A DNA stretch of 21,649 nt, taken from assembly GCA_003454665.1 (NCBI GenBank), contig DMKB01000176.1, forward strand, positions 1 through 21,649, given 5' to 3'. Source of the DNA: Nitrospiraceae bacterium (GTDB taxonomy: Bacteria; Nitrospirota; UBA9217). The notes below the pieces were generated by a model, which ran no database searches, was not told the DNA's origin, and saw nothing but the letters and a program-made list of their open reading frames with translations. The position numbers and the translations under genes are program-made. Numbering within the stretch: position 1 is the stretch's first letter; each line of letters opens with the position of its first letter. Below, piece by piece: positions 6,528 to 14,327 of the stretch.

Positions 6528-8177
6528 ATGTTTTGTTATCAATGCGAACAAGCGGCAAAAGGCACGGGTTGTACGAAAACAGGCACCTGCGGTAAAGATC
6601 CCCAGGTGGCGGCGCTCCAGGACCTTCTGGTACACAGCCTGAAAGGCCTGTCACTCTATGCCGTGGAGGGCAGGAAGGCCGGGGTAATAGACCATGACGT
6701 GAATGTATTCACCATCAAGGCCCTTTTTTCCACGCTCACGAACGTAGATTTCGATCCAGACCGGTTTGTGTCACTGATCAACAAGAGTGTCGAGCTCAGG
6801 GATACGCTCAGGAAGAAAGTATCGGCAGCCGGCGGCAATGTGGAAATTACCGACGCCTGCGCAACGTTCAAACCGGAAGGCAGTCTGGCAGGACTCGTAA
6901 AACAGGGCGAACTGGCCGTGGAAAAGGTCCCGGATGCCACGCTGAATCCGGACATACAGTCTTTGCAGGACATTACGCTGTACGGTCTCAAGGGAGTCGC
7001 GGCCTATGCGGACCACGCGCAGATCCTCGGGCAGGAAGATGAAACAGTATACGCCTTCACCCACGAGGCGCTCGCCAACATGACGAGAACGGACCTCTCC
7101 CTCGAAGACTGGGTGGGAACGGCCCTCAAGACCGGCGAGATCAATCTCAAGGCCATGGAACTCCTCGACACGGGCAATACCGGCGCCTACGGACACCCGG
7201 TGCCGACCCAGGTGCCCCTGGGAGTAAAAAAGGGAAAGGCCATACTGGTCTCCGGCCATGATCTCAAGGACATAGATCAGATTCTGAAACAGACCGAGGG
7301 CAAGGGTATCTCGGTTTATACCCACGGTGAGATGCTTCCGACCCATGGATATCCTGAACTGAAAAAGCACGCTCATTTCTATGGCCACTACGGTACGGCC
7401 TGGCAGAACCAGCAGAAGGAATTCGCGAAGTTCCCGGGCGCAATCGTGATGACCACGAACTGCCTCCAGAAGCCCCTTGATTCCTACAAAGACCGGGTCT
7501 TTACGGTCGGGCTCGTGGGCTGGCCGGGAATTTCCCATATCGCCGACAATGACTTCACGCCGGCCATTGACAAGGCACTCTCCCTCCCCGGCTTTCCTGA
7601 GGCCGTTGAAGGCAAGACCGTCCTGACCGGATTCGCGAGGAACGCCGTGCTCGGCGTCGCCGACAAGGTCATCGAGGCCGTCAAGGGGGGCCAGATCAAG
7701 CATTTCTTCCTCGTTGGCGGGTGCGACGGCGCCAAGCCGGGCAGGAACTACTACACGGAGTTCGTGGAGAAAGCGCCGAAAGACACGGTGGTGCTCACCC
7801 TGGCCTGCGGAAAGTTCCGCTTCTTCGACAAGGACCTCGGCGACATCGGCGGTATCCCGCGGCTCCTCGACGTCGGGCAGTGCAACGACGCCTATTCAGC
7901 CGTCCAGATCGCACTGGCGCTGTCCAAGGCCTTTGGCGTCGGCGTGAATGAGCTGCCGCTTTCGCTGGTCCTCTCCTGGTACGAGCAGAAGGCAGTGGCC
8001 ATCCTCCTGACGCTCCTGCACCTGGGGATCAAGAACATCAGGCTCGGCCCGACCATTCCGGCCTTTATCACGCCGAACGTGCTGGGTGTGCTGGTGAAGA
8101 ACTTCAACATTATGCCCATCGCCACGCCTGAAAAAGACCTGGAAGCAATACTTGAACCACAGCCGGTTACGGCGTAA
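6528..8177 (+). CDS. hcp: Hybrid cluster protein (class I), NO/hydroxylamine reductase family
   Basis: A cytoplasmic 549-aa iron-sulfur-oxo protein. The family reduces hydroxylamine in vitro; proposed roles in vivo are NO reduction and protein S-nitrosylation. The N-terminal cluster cysteines are Cys3, Cys6, Cys15 and Cys21 (C-X2-C-X8-C-X5-C), the class I spacing found in strict anaerobes. All eight expected hybrid-cluster ligands are visible: His244, Glu268, Cys312, Cys399, Cys427, Cys452, Glu486 and Lys488. Length matches the Desulfovibrio proteins (about 550 aa). AAGGAGG lies 6 nt before ATG 6528. The gene is monocistronic between an FNR-like promoter and a strong terminator; no hcr reductase gene is adjacent, so its electron donor is unknown. 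Confidence 0.97.
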   Translation: MFCYQCEQAAKGTGCTKTGTCGKDPQVAALQDLLVHSLKGLSLYAVEGRKAGVIDHDVNVFTIKALFSTLTNVDFDPDRFVSLINKSVELRDTLRKKVSAAGGNVEITDACATFKPEGSLAGLVKQGELAVEKVPDATLNPDIQSLQDITLYGLKGVAAYADHAQILGQEDETVYAFTHEALANMTRTDLSLEDWVGTALKTGEINLKAMELLDTGNTGAYGHPVPTQVPLGVKKGKAILVSGHDLKDIDQILKQTEGKGISVYTHGEMLPTHGYPELKKHAHFYGHYGTAWQNQQKEFAKFPGAIVMTTNCLQKPLDSYKDRVFTVGLVGWPGISHIADNDFTPAIDKALSLPGFPEAVEGKTVLTGFARNAVLGVADKVIEAVKGGQIKHFFLVGGCDGAKPGRNYYTEFVEKAPKDTVVLTLACGKFRFFDKDLGDIGGIPRLLDVGQCNDAYSAVQIALALSKAFGVGVNELPLSLVLSWYEQKAVAILLTLLHLGIKNIRLGPTIPAFITPNVLGVLVKNFNIMPIATPEKDLEAILEPQPVTA

Positions 8178-8181
8178 CGAG

Positions 8182-8213
8182 AAGGCGGGCTGAAAAGCCC
8201 GCCTTTTTTTTTT
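8182..8213 (+). terminator. Strong intrinsic terminator of hcp
   Basis: AAGGCGGGCT and AGCCCGCCTT pair perfectly around a GAAA tetraloop, followed by a run of ten Ts (8204-8213). It begins 5 nt after the hcp stop codon. Confidence 0.93.
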
Positions 8214-8287
8214 GAACGAGAGCACACCCACCGTATTGTCCGCTGTATCAATCCAGGCCGCTCCACCCCTGATTACTCCCGGAAGTC

Positions 8288-8316
8288 TTGCATACCGTGA
8301 CGAGAAAGCATATACT
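8288..8316 (+). promoter_or_regulatory. Predicted sigma70-type promoter of the AsmA-like gene
   Basis: TTGCAT (8288-8293) and TATACT (8311-8316) are 17 bp apart. The implied start near 8323 gives a leader of about 34 nt before ATG 8357. The hcp terminator upstream makes a separate promoter necessary. Confidence 0.5.
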
Positions 8317-8356
8317 GGAGACGCAGAAAAGCGCCCTGTCTGAGCGGTGACAATGC

Positions 8357-10588
8357 ATGAATATCCGGAGAAAAACAATACTATGGATCGCAGGAGGAAT
8401 CGGTGTATGCATTGTTCTCCTGCTGCTCCTGTCCCTTCTGGCCACGGCGATTGTCAATAGCGGGTCGGTCAAAGACAAGATCCAGACCTTCGCCTCCCAA
8501 CAACTCGGCGGTGATGTTCGCTTTCGGGAGATCGATCTCTCGCTCTTTCCACGACCCCGTGTCGCTATCCAGCAGCTGAACCTCTCTTTTCCCGATGCAA
8601 CCTCAGGAGCAATAGAAGTTATCATCGTTTATCCCAAGGTGTTGCCTCTCCTCATAGGACGCCTGCGCTTATCAAACGTTCGAGCACATTCTCCCGATTT
8701 CACCCTAACCATATATAAAAATAAGAAAAAAGACAAAAAACATTCCAGCGCAACACCACGCGAAGTCATTGATGAATACGTTACAACGCTGTTGGCCATA
8801 GTGGCAGTCGTGAAGCCGGACCGTATCACGCTGGAGAACGGTCGACTGCGCATGGCGCTGCATGATTCTTCGGCGCTTTCATTTCATGATATCCATGGAC
8901 GAGCTGCATTTGTGAAGCACGATCTTGAACTCTCCATGACCGCGAACACGCCGGACTCGACTTTCACTATTTCGAGCATACTCACCCACTCTTCTGAGGG
9001 CCTCCGGAACATAGAGGTCACGGTTAACAGCGATGTGGGACAACAGACGATAGATACGATCTCAGGCCTTATCGGCATTCCTGCCGAGGTAACCATAAAA
9101 GGCCCGCTCTCGATCACCCGGACTCAACTGAAATGGGCCAACGATTCCACCGCATCGCTGAAGGGACGGATGGCTGTGCGCAACGGCCCTGCTCTTACGG
9201 TAGATGTGTTCATGGACCGGGAAACGTTTACGATTCATTCGCTGTCTATTCATGACGGGACATCTCGCGCTGAACTGAGCGTCAATCTCAGCAAAAAAAT
9301 AGTAGACTTCGCCTTTAACGGGAAGGTGAACAGGGATACGCTCGACAAGTTCATATCCGTAAAACGATATCGAAACGGATGGATAGGGGGAAATTTTCGC
9401 GCCCGCCTGCTGCTTGACCAGCCCTTGAAATCTGAACTGCACGGCACGCTTGAGGGAAACCACCTGATCATCCCCCTGTCGCTGAAGGCGCCGGTGCAAG
9501 TGGACCGACTGTCCCTCCGAGCAACCCGCAATGCCGTTACCCTGAACTCCTTCGAATTGTCTCGACGGGGCAATCACGTCTCTGCGAAGGGAACGGTCAA
9601 GGCGACTGGAGACGGTTTTCTCCTTACCCTTGCCGTGGATTCAAACAAGATCGATTTGAACGACCTGAAAAGCGTCATGGGAAGAGGGGGCAAGCAGCAG
9701 AGGACAAAAAGGATACCATCCCTCCCGGAACTGCCAGTCCGAGGGGTACTTGCGTTCAAGGCGAAAAAAGTCACCTATGACCGGTTCACCATGGGCCCTC
9801 TGCATGCCGATATCGACATGGACCACGGCGATATCCGTATCGACGTCAGGAAAGCAGTCCTCTGCGGCATTTCAGCACCGGGCAGGCTGCATCTTTCCCG
9901 GCAGGCCCTGGAGCTGGATTTTACCGTTGCTTCGCCAAACCAAAAACTGGATGATTTCTTGATCTGTTTGCGCGACACCAAAAGAAAGATAACGGGCACG
10001 TTCAACCTGGAAGGACACATCACAGGAAGGGTCACGGGGAAAGAAGATTTGATCAGTTCCCTCAGAGCAACGGGAACGGTTACCGTGAAGGAAGGCGTGA
10101 TCGAGCGGCTGCCGGCGCTGGCGAAAATTCTCGCTCTCCTGAACGTAACCGAAATTTTCCGGGCAAAATTTCCCGACCTGAGAGCACAGGGGTTTGCCTA
10201 CGAGTCGGCGATGATGAAGGCTACGCTTAAGGATGGCGCGTTGGTTTTGGACGAAATGATCGTTGATGGAACGACCATGGATGTAACGGGTCGGGGAACC
10301 ATTGCGCTCAAGGACAAAACGGTCAACCTTACGCTCCTGGTATCTCCGCTGAAGACGGCAAATTACATTATCGACAAAATCCCCATCGTCAATTACATCC
10401 TTTCCGGCACGCTCATTACCATACCCGTCATGGTGACCGGTGACTTTGGCGATCCGCAGGTGAAGATCGTCCCTGCTTCGGCTGTTGGAGAAGGACTGGT
10501 CGGCATCACCAGGAGGACCCTGCAGGTTCCTTTTAAGATAATAGCGCCCATCATTCCAAGCAGGGAGAAAGAGCAAACAGAAGAATGA
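8357..10588 (+). CDS. AsmA-family protein
   Basis: A 743-aa inner-membrane-anchored protein with a large periplasmic part. Residues 8-32 form one transmembrane helix after a basic start (NIRRK). The next part has the AsmA N-terminal signature: VKDKIQTFASQQLGGDVRF, then IDLSLFPRPRVAIQQLNLSFPD and a repeat of short beta strands (LSNVRAHSPDFTL). The C-terminal third resembles the AsmA C-terminal repeat (GTFNLEGHITGRVTG, then GTVTVKEGVIERLPALAKIL and FAYESAMMKATLKDGALVLDE). Relatives are thought to form grooved beta-structures that move phospholipid between membranes or influence outer-membrane assembly. The ribosome site is weak. Flanked by the hcp terminator and transketolase, it is probably a single-gene unit. 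The exact subfamily (AsmA, YhdP, TamB-like) is not resolved by reading alone. Confidence 0.88.
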   Translation: MNIRRKTILWIAGGIGVCIVLLLLLSLLATAIVNSGSVKDKIQTFASQQLGGDVRFREIDLSLFPRPRVAIQQLNLSFPDATSGAIEVIIVYPKVLPLLIGRLRLSNVRAHSPDFTLTIYKNKKKDKKHSSATPREVIDEYVTTLLAIVAVVKPDRITLENGRLRMALHDSSALSFHDIHGRAAFVKHDLELSMTANTPDSTFTISSILTHSSEGLRNIEVTVNSDVGQQTIDTISGLIGIPAEVTIKGPLSITRTQLKWANDSTASLKGRMAVRNGPALTVDVFMDRETFTIHSLSIHDGTSRAELSVNLSKKIVDFAFNGKVNRDTLDKFISVKRYRNGWIGGNFRARLLLDQPLKSELHGTLEGNHLIIPLSLKAPVQVDRLSLRATRNAVTLNSFELSRRGNHVSAKGTVKATGDGFLLTLAVDSNKIDLNDLKSVMGRGGKQQRTKRIPSLPELPVRGVLAFKAKKVTYDRFTMGPLHADIDMDHGDIRIDVRKAVLCGISAPGRLHLSRQALELDFTVASPNQKLDDFLICLRDTKRKITGTFNLEGHITGRVTGKEDLISSLRATGTVTVKEGVIERLPALAKILALLNVTEIFRAKFPDLRAQGFAYESAMMKATLKDGALVLDEMIVDGTTMDVTGRGTIALKDKTVNLTLLVSPLKTANYIIDKIPIVNYILSGTLITIPVMVTGDFGDPQVKIVPASAVGEGLVGITRRTLQVPFKIIAPIIPSREKEQTEE

Positions 10589-10684
10589 TAACATGAGTGA
10601 TGCTGATCAAACCTATCGTTCTATCCCGTCGGCTCATCCCTGTGTGTCCCTGATTCTTCCCTTCCCTTTTTGCTCTGTTTTCCG

Positions 10685-10690
10685 TATAAT
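10685..10690 (+). promoter_or_regulatory. Possible -10 box of the transketolase promoter
   Basis: A perfect TATAAT lies 167 bp before the chosen start codon, but no good -35 box is found 16-18 bp upstream. The intergenic region 10589-10856 shows no gene; its open frame in phase with transketolase has no ribosome site. Confidence 0.25.
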
Positions 10691-10856
10691 AGATTCGCGG
10701 AAGACGCCTGCGCCCGACGCAATGAGCACCGATGGAGCTATTCACCGTTATCGCCGGATAGTAAATAAGACCGTAGTTGTGAGGATTTTCCTTTCTCCGC
10801 TATTCAACCAGCAGTACCATGTGACCAATACCCACGAGTCTTTCAGGAGGAGTACC

Positions 10857-12920
10857 ATGCCGACCCCGCAGGAACTAGACACACTCTGTATCAATACAAT
10901 ACGCACATTATCCATGGACGCTGTCCAGCAGGCGAACTCCGGCCATCCCGGAACTCCCATGGCCATGGCGCCTGTCGCCTACGGTCTCTGGCAGCGTTTT
11001 CTTCGCTATGATCCGGAAGATCCTGTCTGGTCGAATCGGGACCGCTTCGTGCTGTCCATGGGCCATGCCTCCATGCTGATCTATTCCCTGCTCCACCTCT
11101 GCGGGGTGAAGGCGGTGAATCCGATGTACGAGGTACTGGGTAACCTGTCGGTTGAACTTGACGACATCAAGCACTTCCGTCAGCTCGACAGCAAGTGCCC
11201 GGGCCACCCGGAATACCGCTGGACGTCAGGGATCGAGACGACCACGGGTCCCCTGGGCCAGGGAATTGCGAACAGCGTGGGGATGGCCATAGCCGGCCGC
11301 TGGATGGCATCTACCTTCAACCGTCCGGGCTTTGAGCTCTTCGATTACGACGTCTACGCTCTCGCCGGCGACGGTTGCATGATGGAGGGGCTCTCCGGCG
11401 AAGCAGCGTCGCTGGCAGGCCATCTCAAGCTGTCAAACCTCTGCTGTGTCTACGACAGCAACAGAATAACGATTGAAGGGAGCACGGACCTTGCCTTCAG
11501 TGAGGACGTTGCGACCCGCTTTCTCGGATATGGATGGAACGTGACGCGCGTCAGCGACGCGAACGACCTCGACATGCTGGGCCAGGCCTTCGAGACCTTC
11601 AAAAAAACGATTGACCGGCCTACCCTCATCATCGTGGACAGCCATATTGCCTACGGCGCGCCGACGAAACAGGGCACTGCCGCGGCCCATGGCGAACCCC
11701 TCGGTGATGACGAGATCCGCGCGACGAAAAAATTTTACGGATGGCCTGAAGACGCGCAGTTTCTCGTTCCCGACGGCGTGCGGGAACATTTCCAGGACGG
11801 CATCGGCAAGCGGGGGGCGGAACTGCGCGCGGCCTGGATGAAACAGTTCGAAGAATATCGGAAGCAGTATCCTGATCTGGCTGACCAGCATGACCGGATG
11901 CAGCACCGCCGATTGCCCGACGGCTGGGACAAGGGCCTCCCCTCCTTTCCGGCAGACCCAAAAGGCGTGGCAAGCCGCGTGTCCTCGGGCAAAGTGCTGA
12001 ACGCCATAGCGAAGAACGTACCGTGGCTTCTCGGGGGCTCGGCAGACCTTGCGCCGTCGACGAAAACGACGCTGACCTTTGAAGGAGCAGGAGTATTCTC
12101 CGCCGCTGATTACGGAGGAAGAAATTTCCACTTCGGCGTCCGCGAGCATGCCATGGGGTCCATTCTGAATGGTATGTCCCTCTCCAAGGTGCGACCCTAT
12201 GGATCGGGATTCCTCATCTTCAGCGACTACGCCCGCCCGGCGATCCGGCTCGGCGCCCTCATGGAGATCCCCGTGATCCACATTTTCACCCATGATTCCA
12301 TCGGCGTCGGGGAAGACGGCCCCACCCACCAGCCTGTGGAGCACCTTGCCTCACTTCGCGCCATTCCGGGGATGATCGTAATGCGGCCTGGTGATGCCAA
12401 CGAGGTCATTGAAGCATGGAAAGTGATCATGCAGCTCCGGCATGAGCCGGTGGCGCTCATTCTCACGCGCCAGGCCCTTCCCACGCTTGACCGGTCCGTC
12501 TATGGGCCTGCCTCCGGTGTTGCCCAGGGCGCCTATATCCTTGCCGATGGGGAAAAAGGAAAACCTGACGTCCTGCTTTTAGCCACGGGCAGCGAAGTGT
12601 CCCTCTGTATTGATGCCTACGAGCAGTTAAAAAAAGCAGGCATCAAGGCCCGTGTCGTGAGCATGCCTTCGTGGGAGCTCTTTGACATGCAGGACCAGAA
12701 GTACCGGGACAAGGTAATTCCGCCGTCAATCACGGCGCGCATCGCCGTTGAAAAGGCCTCGACTCTCGGCTGGGAGCGGTACGTCGGCTGTGACGGGCGC
12801 ATCATCGGCATGAAAACCTTCGGTGCTTCCGCTCCCCTTAAGGCGCTCCAGAAGAAGTTCGGCTTTGTTCCCGAGGAGATCGTTGCCGCCGCCAAGAAGA
12901 TGGTGAAGAAGAAAAAATAG
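10857..12920 (+). CDS. tkt: Transketolase
   Basis: A cytoplasmic ThDP- and Mg-dependent enzyme that moves two-carbon ketol units in the pentose phosphate pathway (for example xylulose-5-P plus ribose-5-P to sedoheptulose-7-P plus glyceraldehyde-3-P). Length is 687 aa, near the usual 660-670. Visible motifs: NSGHPGTPM (His30), MGHASMLIYSLLH, ThDP-binding GDGCMMEG starting at Gly171 with Asn in CCVYDSNRITIEG, and HFGVREHAMG with catalytic Glu430. The start is ATG 10857 with CAGGAGG 6 nt upstream; the frame stays open back to 10593, but that part is not transketolase-like. The C-terminus ends in a Lys-rich tail. First gene of the sugar phosphate block, separated from gnd by a repeat-rich gap of 384 bp. 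Confidence 0.97.
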   Translation: MPTPQELDTLCINTIRTLSMDAVQQANSGHPGTPMAMAPVAYGLWQRFLRYDPEDPVWSNRDRFVLSMGHASMLIYSLLHLCGVKAVNPMYEVLGNLSVELDDIKHFRQLDSKCPGHPEYRWTSGIETTTGPLGQGIANSVGMAIAGRWMASTFNRPGFELFDYDVYALAGDGCMMEGLSGEAASLAGHLKLSNLCCVYDSNRITIEGSTDLAFSEDVATRFLGYGWNVTRVSDANDLDMLGQAFETFKKTIDRPTLIIVDSHIAYGAPTKQGTAAAHGEPLGDDEIRATKKFYGWPEDAQFLVPDGVREHFQDGIGKRGAELRAAWMKQFEEYRKQYPDLADQHDRMQHRRLPDGWDKGLPSFPADPKGVASRVSSGKVLNAIAKNVPWLLGGSADLAPSTKTTLTFEGAGVFSAADYGGRNFHFGVREHAMGSILNGMSLSKVRPYGSGFLIFSDYARPAIRLGALMEIPVIHIFTHDSIGVGEDGPTHQPVEHLASLRAIPGMIVMRPGDANEVIEAWKVIMQLRHEPVALILTRQALPTLDRSVYGPASGVAQGAYILADGEKGKPDVLLLATGSEVSLCIDAYEQLKKAGIKARVVSMPSWELFDMQDQKYRDKVIPPSITARIAVEKASTLGWERYVGCDGRIIGMKTFGASAPLKALQKKFGFVPEEIVAAAKKMVKKKK

Positions 12921-13304
12921 CTTTCTTTTCACTCATCAGTCTTGCGGGACAGGCCCGGAGGCAGAGAAAGCAAAGAAAAATCTTTTTAGCCGCGAATTAG
13001 CGCAAATGTTCGCGAATAAAAGCAAACTATCTTACGCTCTTGATCTCAATTCGAGTCAATTCGTGTCGCTTAGTCCCGCCTTGGCGGGATTGGATATTCG
13101 CGGCTCACAAGTTTTGGTTTCTTACATCAGTGTCGATCCGTGTCGCTTAAAAGCGCCTAGTTCTGGGTATCCGTGGCAAATAGGTCTTTATCCTTTGAAC
13201 TCTGAGTTCCAAGTGGCCGCTCTTGACTTTAGGCCATCTGTGGCAAATCATGTAATCGCTCCTCTTGGCAAGTTATGCTACTTTTAAAATGAAAGGACTC
13301 AGCC
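12921..13304. other. Intergenic region made largely of degenerate repeat elements
   Basis: No credible gene. An element with perfect 10-bp inverted ends fills 12988-13105, and related degenerate units continue to about 13260, including an 11-nt direct repeat CGTGTCGCTTA (13062-13072 and 13139-13149). The final part, 13261-13304, is the gnd leader with AAAGGA before ATG 13305. A weak inverted pair GCTTTCT/AGAAAGC follows the transketolase stop but does not make a clear terminator. Confidence 0.6.
12988..13105. repeat. Intergenic repeat element with inverted ends and internal hairpin
   Basis: The 118-bp element is bounded by AGCCGCGAAT (12988-12997) and its exact inverse ATTCGCGGCT (13096-13105). 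Inside are several degenerate AATTCGNGTC units and a perfect hairpin TCCCGCC-TT-GGCGGGA (13074-13089). It encodes no protein family I recognise. Copy number in the genome cannot be seen from one window. Confidence 0.6.
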
Positions 13305-14324
13305 ATGCAACTCGGCATGATCGGTTTAGGGAGGATGGGCGCGAACATGGTCCGGCGGCTTCTGAAGGCCGGAAACGAATGCGTGGTCTTCGATGCCAGG
13401 CCGGAATCGGTCAAGGCCCTCGCTGCTGAAGGCGCTGTCGGTGCATCGTCTTTGAAGGATTTCGTCGGCAAGCTGAACAAACCCCGGGTCCTGTGGATCA
13501 TGGTCCCTGCCGCTGTTGTCGACGAGATGGTCGGCATTCTCACGGGGCATCTCGAAACGGGCGACATCATCATCGACGGCGGAAATTCCTATTACAAGGA
13601 TGATATCGTCAGGGCAAAGGCGCTTAAATCCAAAGGCATACACTATATCGATGTGGGCACCAGCGGCGGCATCTGGGGACTGGAGCGCGGGTACTGCCTG
13701 ATGATCGGTGGAGAGTCGGTCCCGGTCAAGCAGCTCGATCCCCTCTTTGCAGCCTTGGCACCCGGCATGGGCGATATTCCGCGCACGCGAGGAAGGTCCG
13801 GCGATCCGAATCCGGCTGAACAAGGGTATCATCACTGCGGCCCCGCCGGCGCAGGCCATTTCGTCAAAATGGTCCACAACGGCATTGAATACGGCCTCAT
13901 GGCAGCCTATGCCGAAGGATTCAACATTATCAGCCACGCCAACGTGGGGAAGAAGGACCACGAGGTAGATGCGGAAACCGCGCCGCTCAGAAATCCCGAG
14001 GAGTTCATGTACGACATCGATGTCGCCGAAGTAGCCGAAGTCTGGCGGCGCGGAAGCGTTGTTGCGTCATGGCTCCTCGACCTTTGCGCGAATTCCCTGA
14101 GACAGAACCCTGCCCTCACTGACTTCTCGGGAGAGGTTTCTGATTCCGGTGAAGGCCGCTGGACGAACATTGCCGCCATCGAAGAAGGCGTGTCGGCACA
14201 TGTTCTGAGCACGGCGCTCTTTAACCGATTCACTTCCCGGGGCAAGACGGACTTTGCCGACAAGCTTCTGTCGGCCATGCGCTACGAATTCGGCGGCCAT
14301 GTGGAGAAACCGACGGGAGAGTAA
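13305..14324 (+). CDS. gnd: 6-phosphogluconate dehydrogenase, decarboxylating (short type)
   Basis: Converts 6-phosphogluconate to ribulose-5-phosphate and CO2 with reduction of NAD(P)+ in the cytoplasm. The 339-aa protein is of the short type, lacking the long C-terminal part of the 470-aa enterobacterial enzyme. Motifs: Rossmann GLGRMG (residues 7-12), DGGNSYYKDD, DVGTSGG, and the catalytic GHFVKMVHNGIEYG with Lys188 and Asn192. Asp30 at the end of the second beta strand (VVFDAR) suggests a preference for NAD+ over NADP+. Only 3 nt separate its stop from zwf, so the two are translationally linked. Confidence 0.95.
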   Translation: MQLGMIGLGRMGANMVRRLLKAGNECVVFDARPESVKALAAEGAVGASSLKDFVGKLNKPRVLWIMVPAAVVDEMVGILTGHLETGDIIIDGGNSYYKDDIVRAKALKSKGIHYIDVGTSGGIWGLERGYCLMIGGESVPVKQLDPLFAALAPGMGDIPRTRGRSGDPNPAEQGYHHCGPAGAGHFVKMVHNGIEYGLMAAYAEGFNIISHANVGKKDHEVDAETAPLRNPEEFMYDIDVAEVAEVWRRGSVVASWLLDLCANSLRQNPALTDFSGEVSDSGEGRWTNIAAIEEGVSAHVLSTALFNRFTSRGKTDFADKLLSAMRYEFGGHVEKPTGE

Positions 14325-14327
14325 ATC

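Noticed and set aside
6771..7703. Minus-strand open frame of 310 codons
   Set aside because: Antisense to hcp, which has all cluster ligands.
10593..10856. 88-residue N-terminal extension of transketolase
   Set aside because: The strong AGGAGG and the family-like N-terminus both place the start at 10857; the extension also covers a TATAAT box.
13006..13287. Possible 93-aa protein between tkt and gnd
   Set aside because: It is a translation through the repeat elements, with no ribosome site and no family-like sequence.
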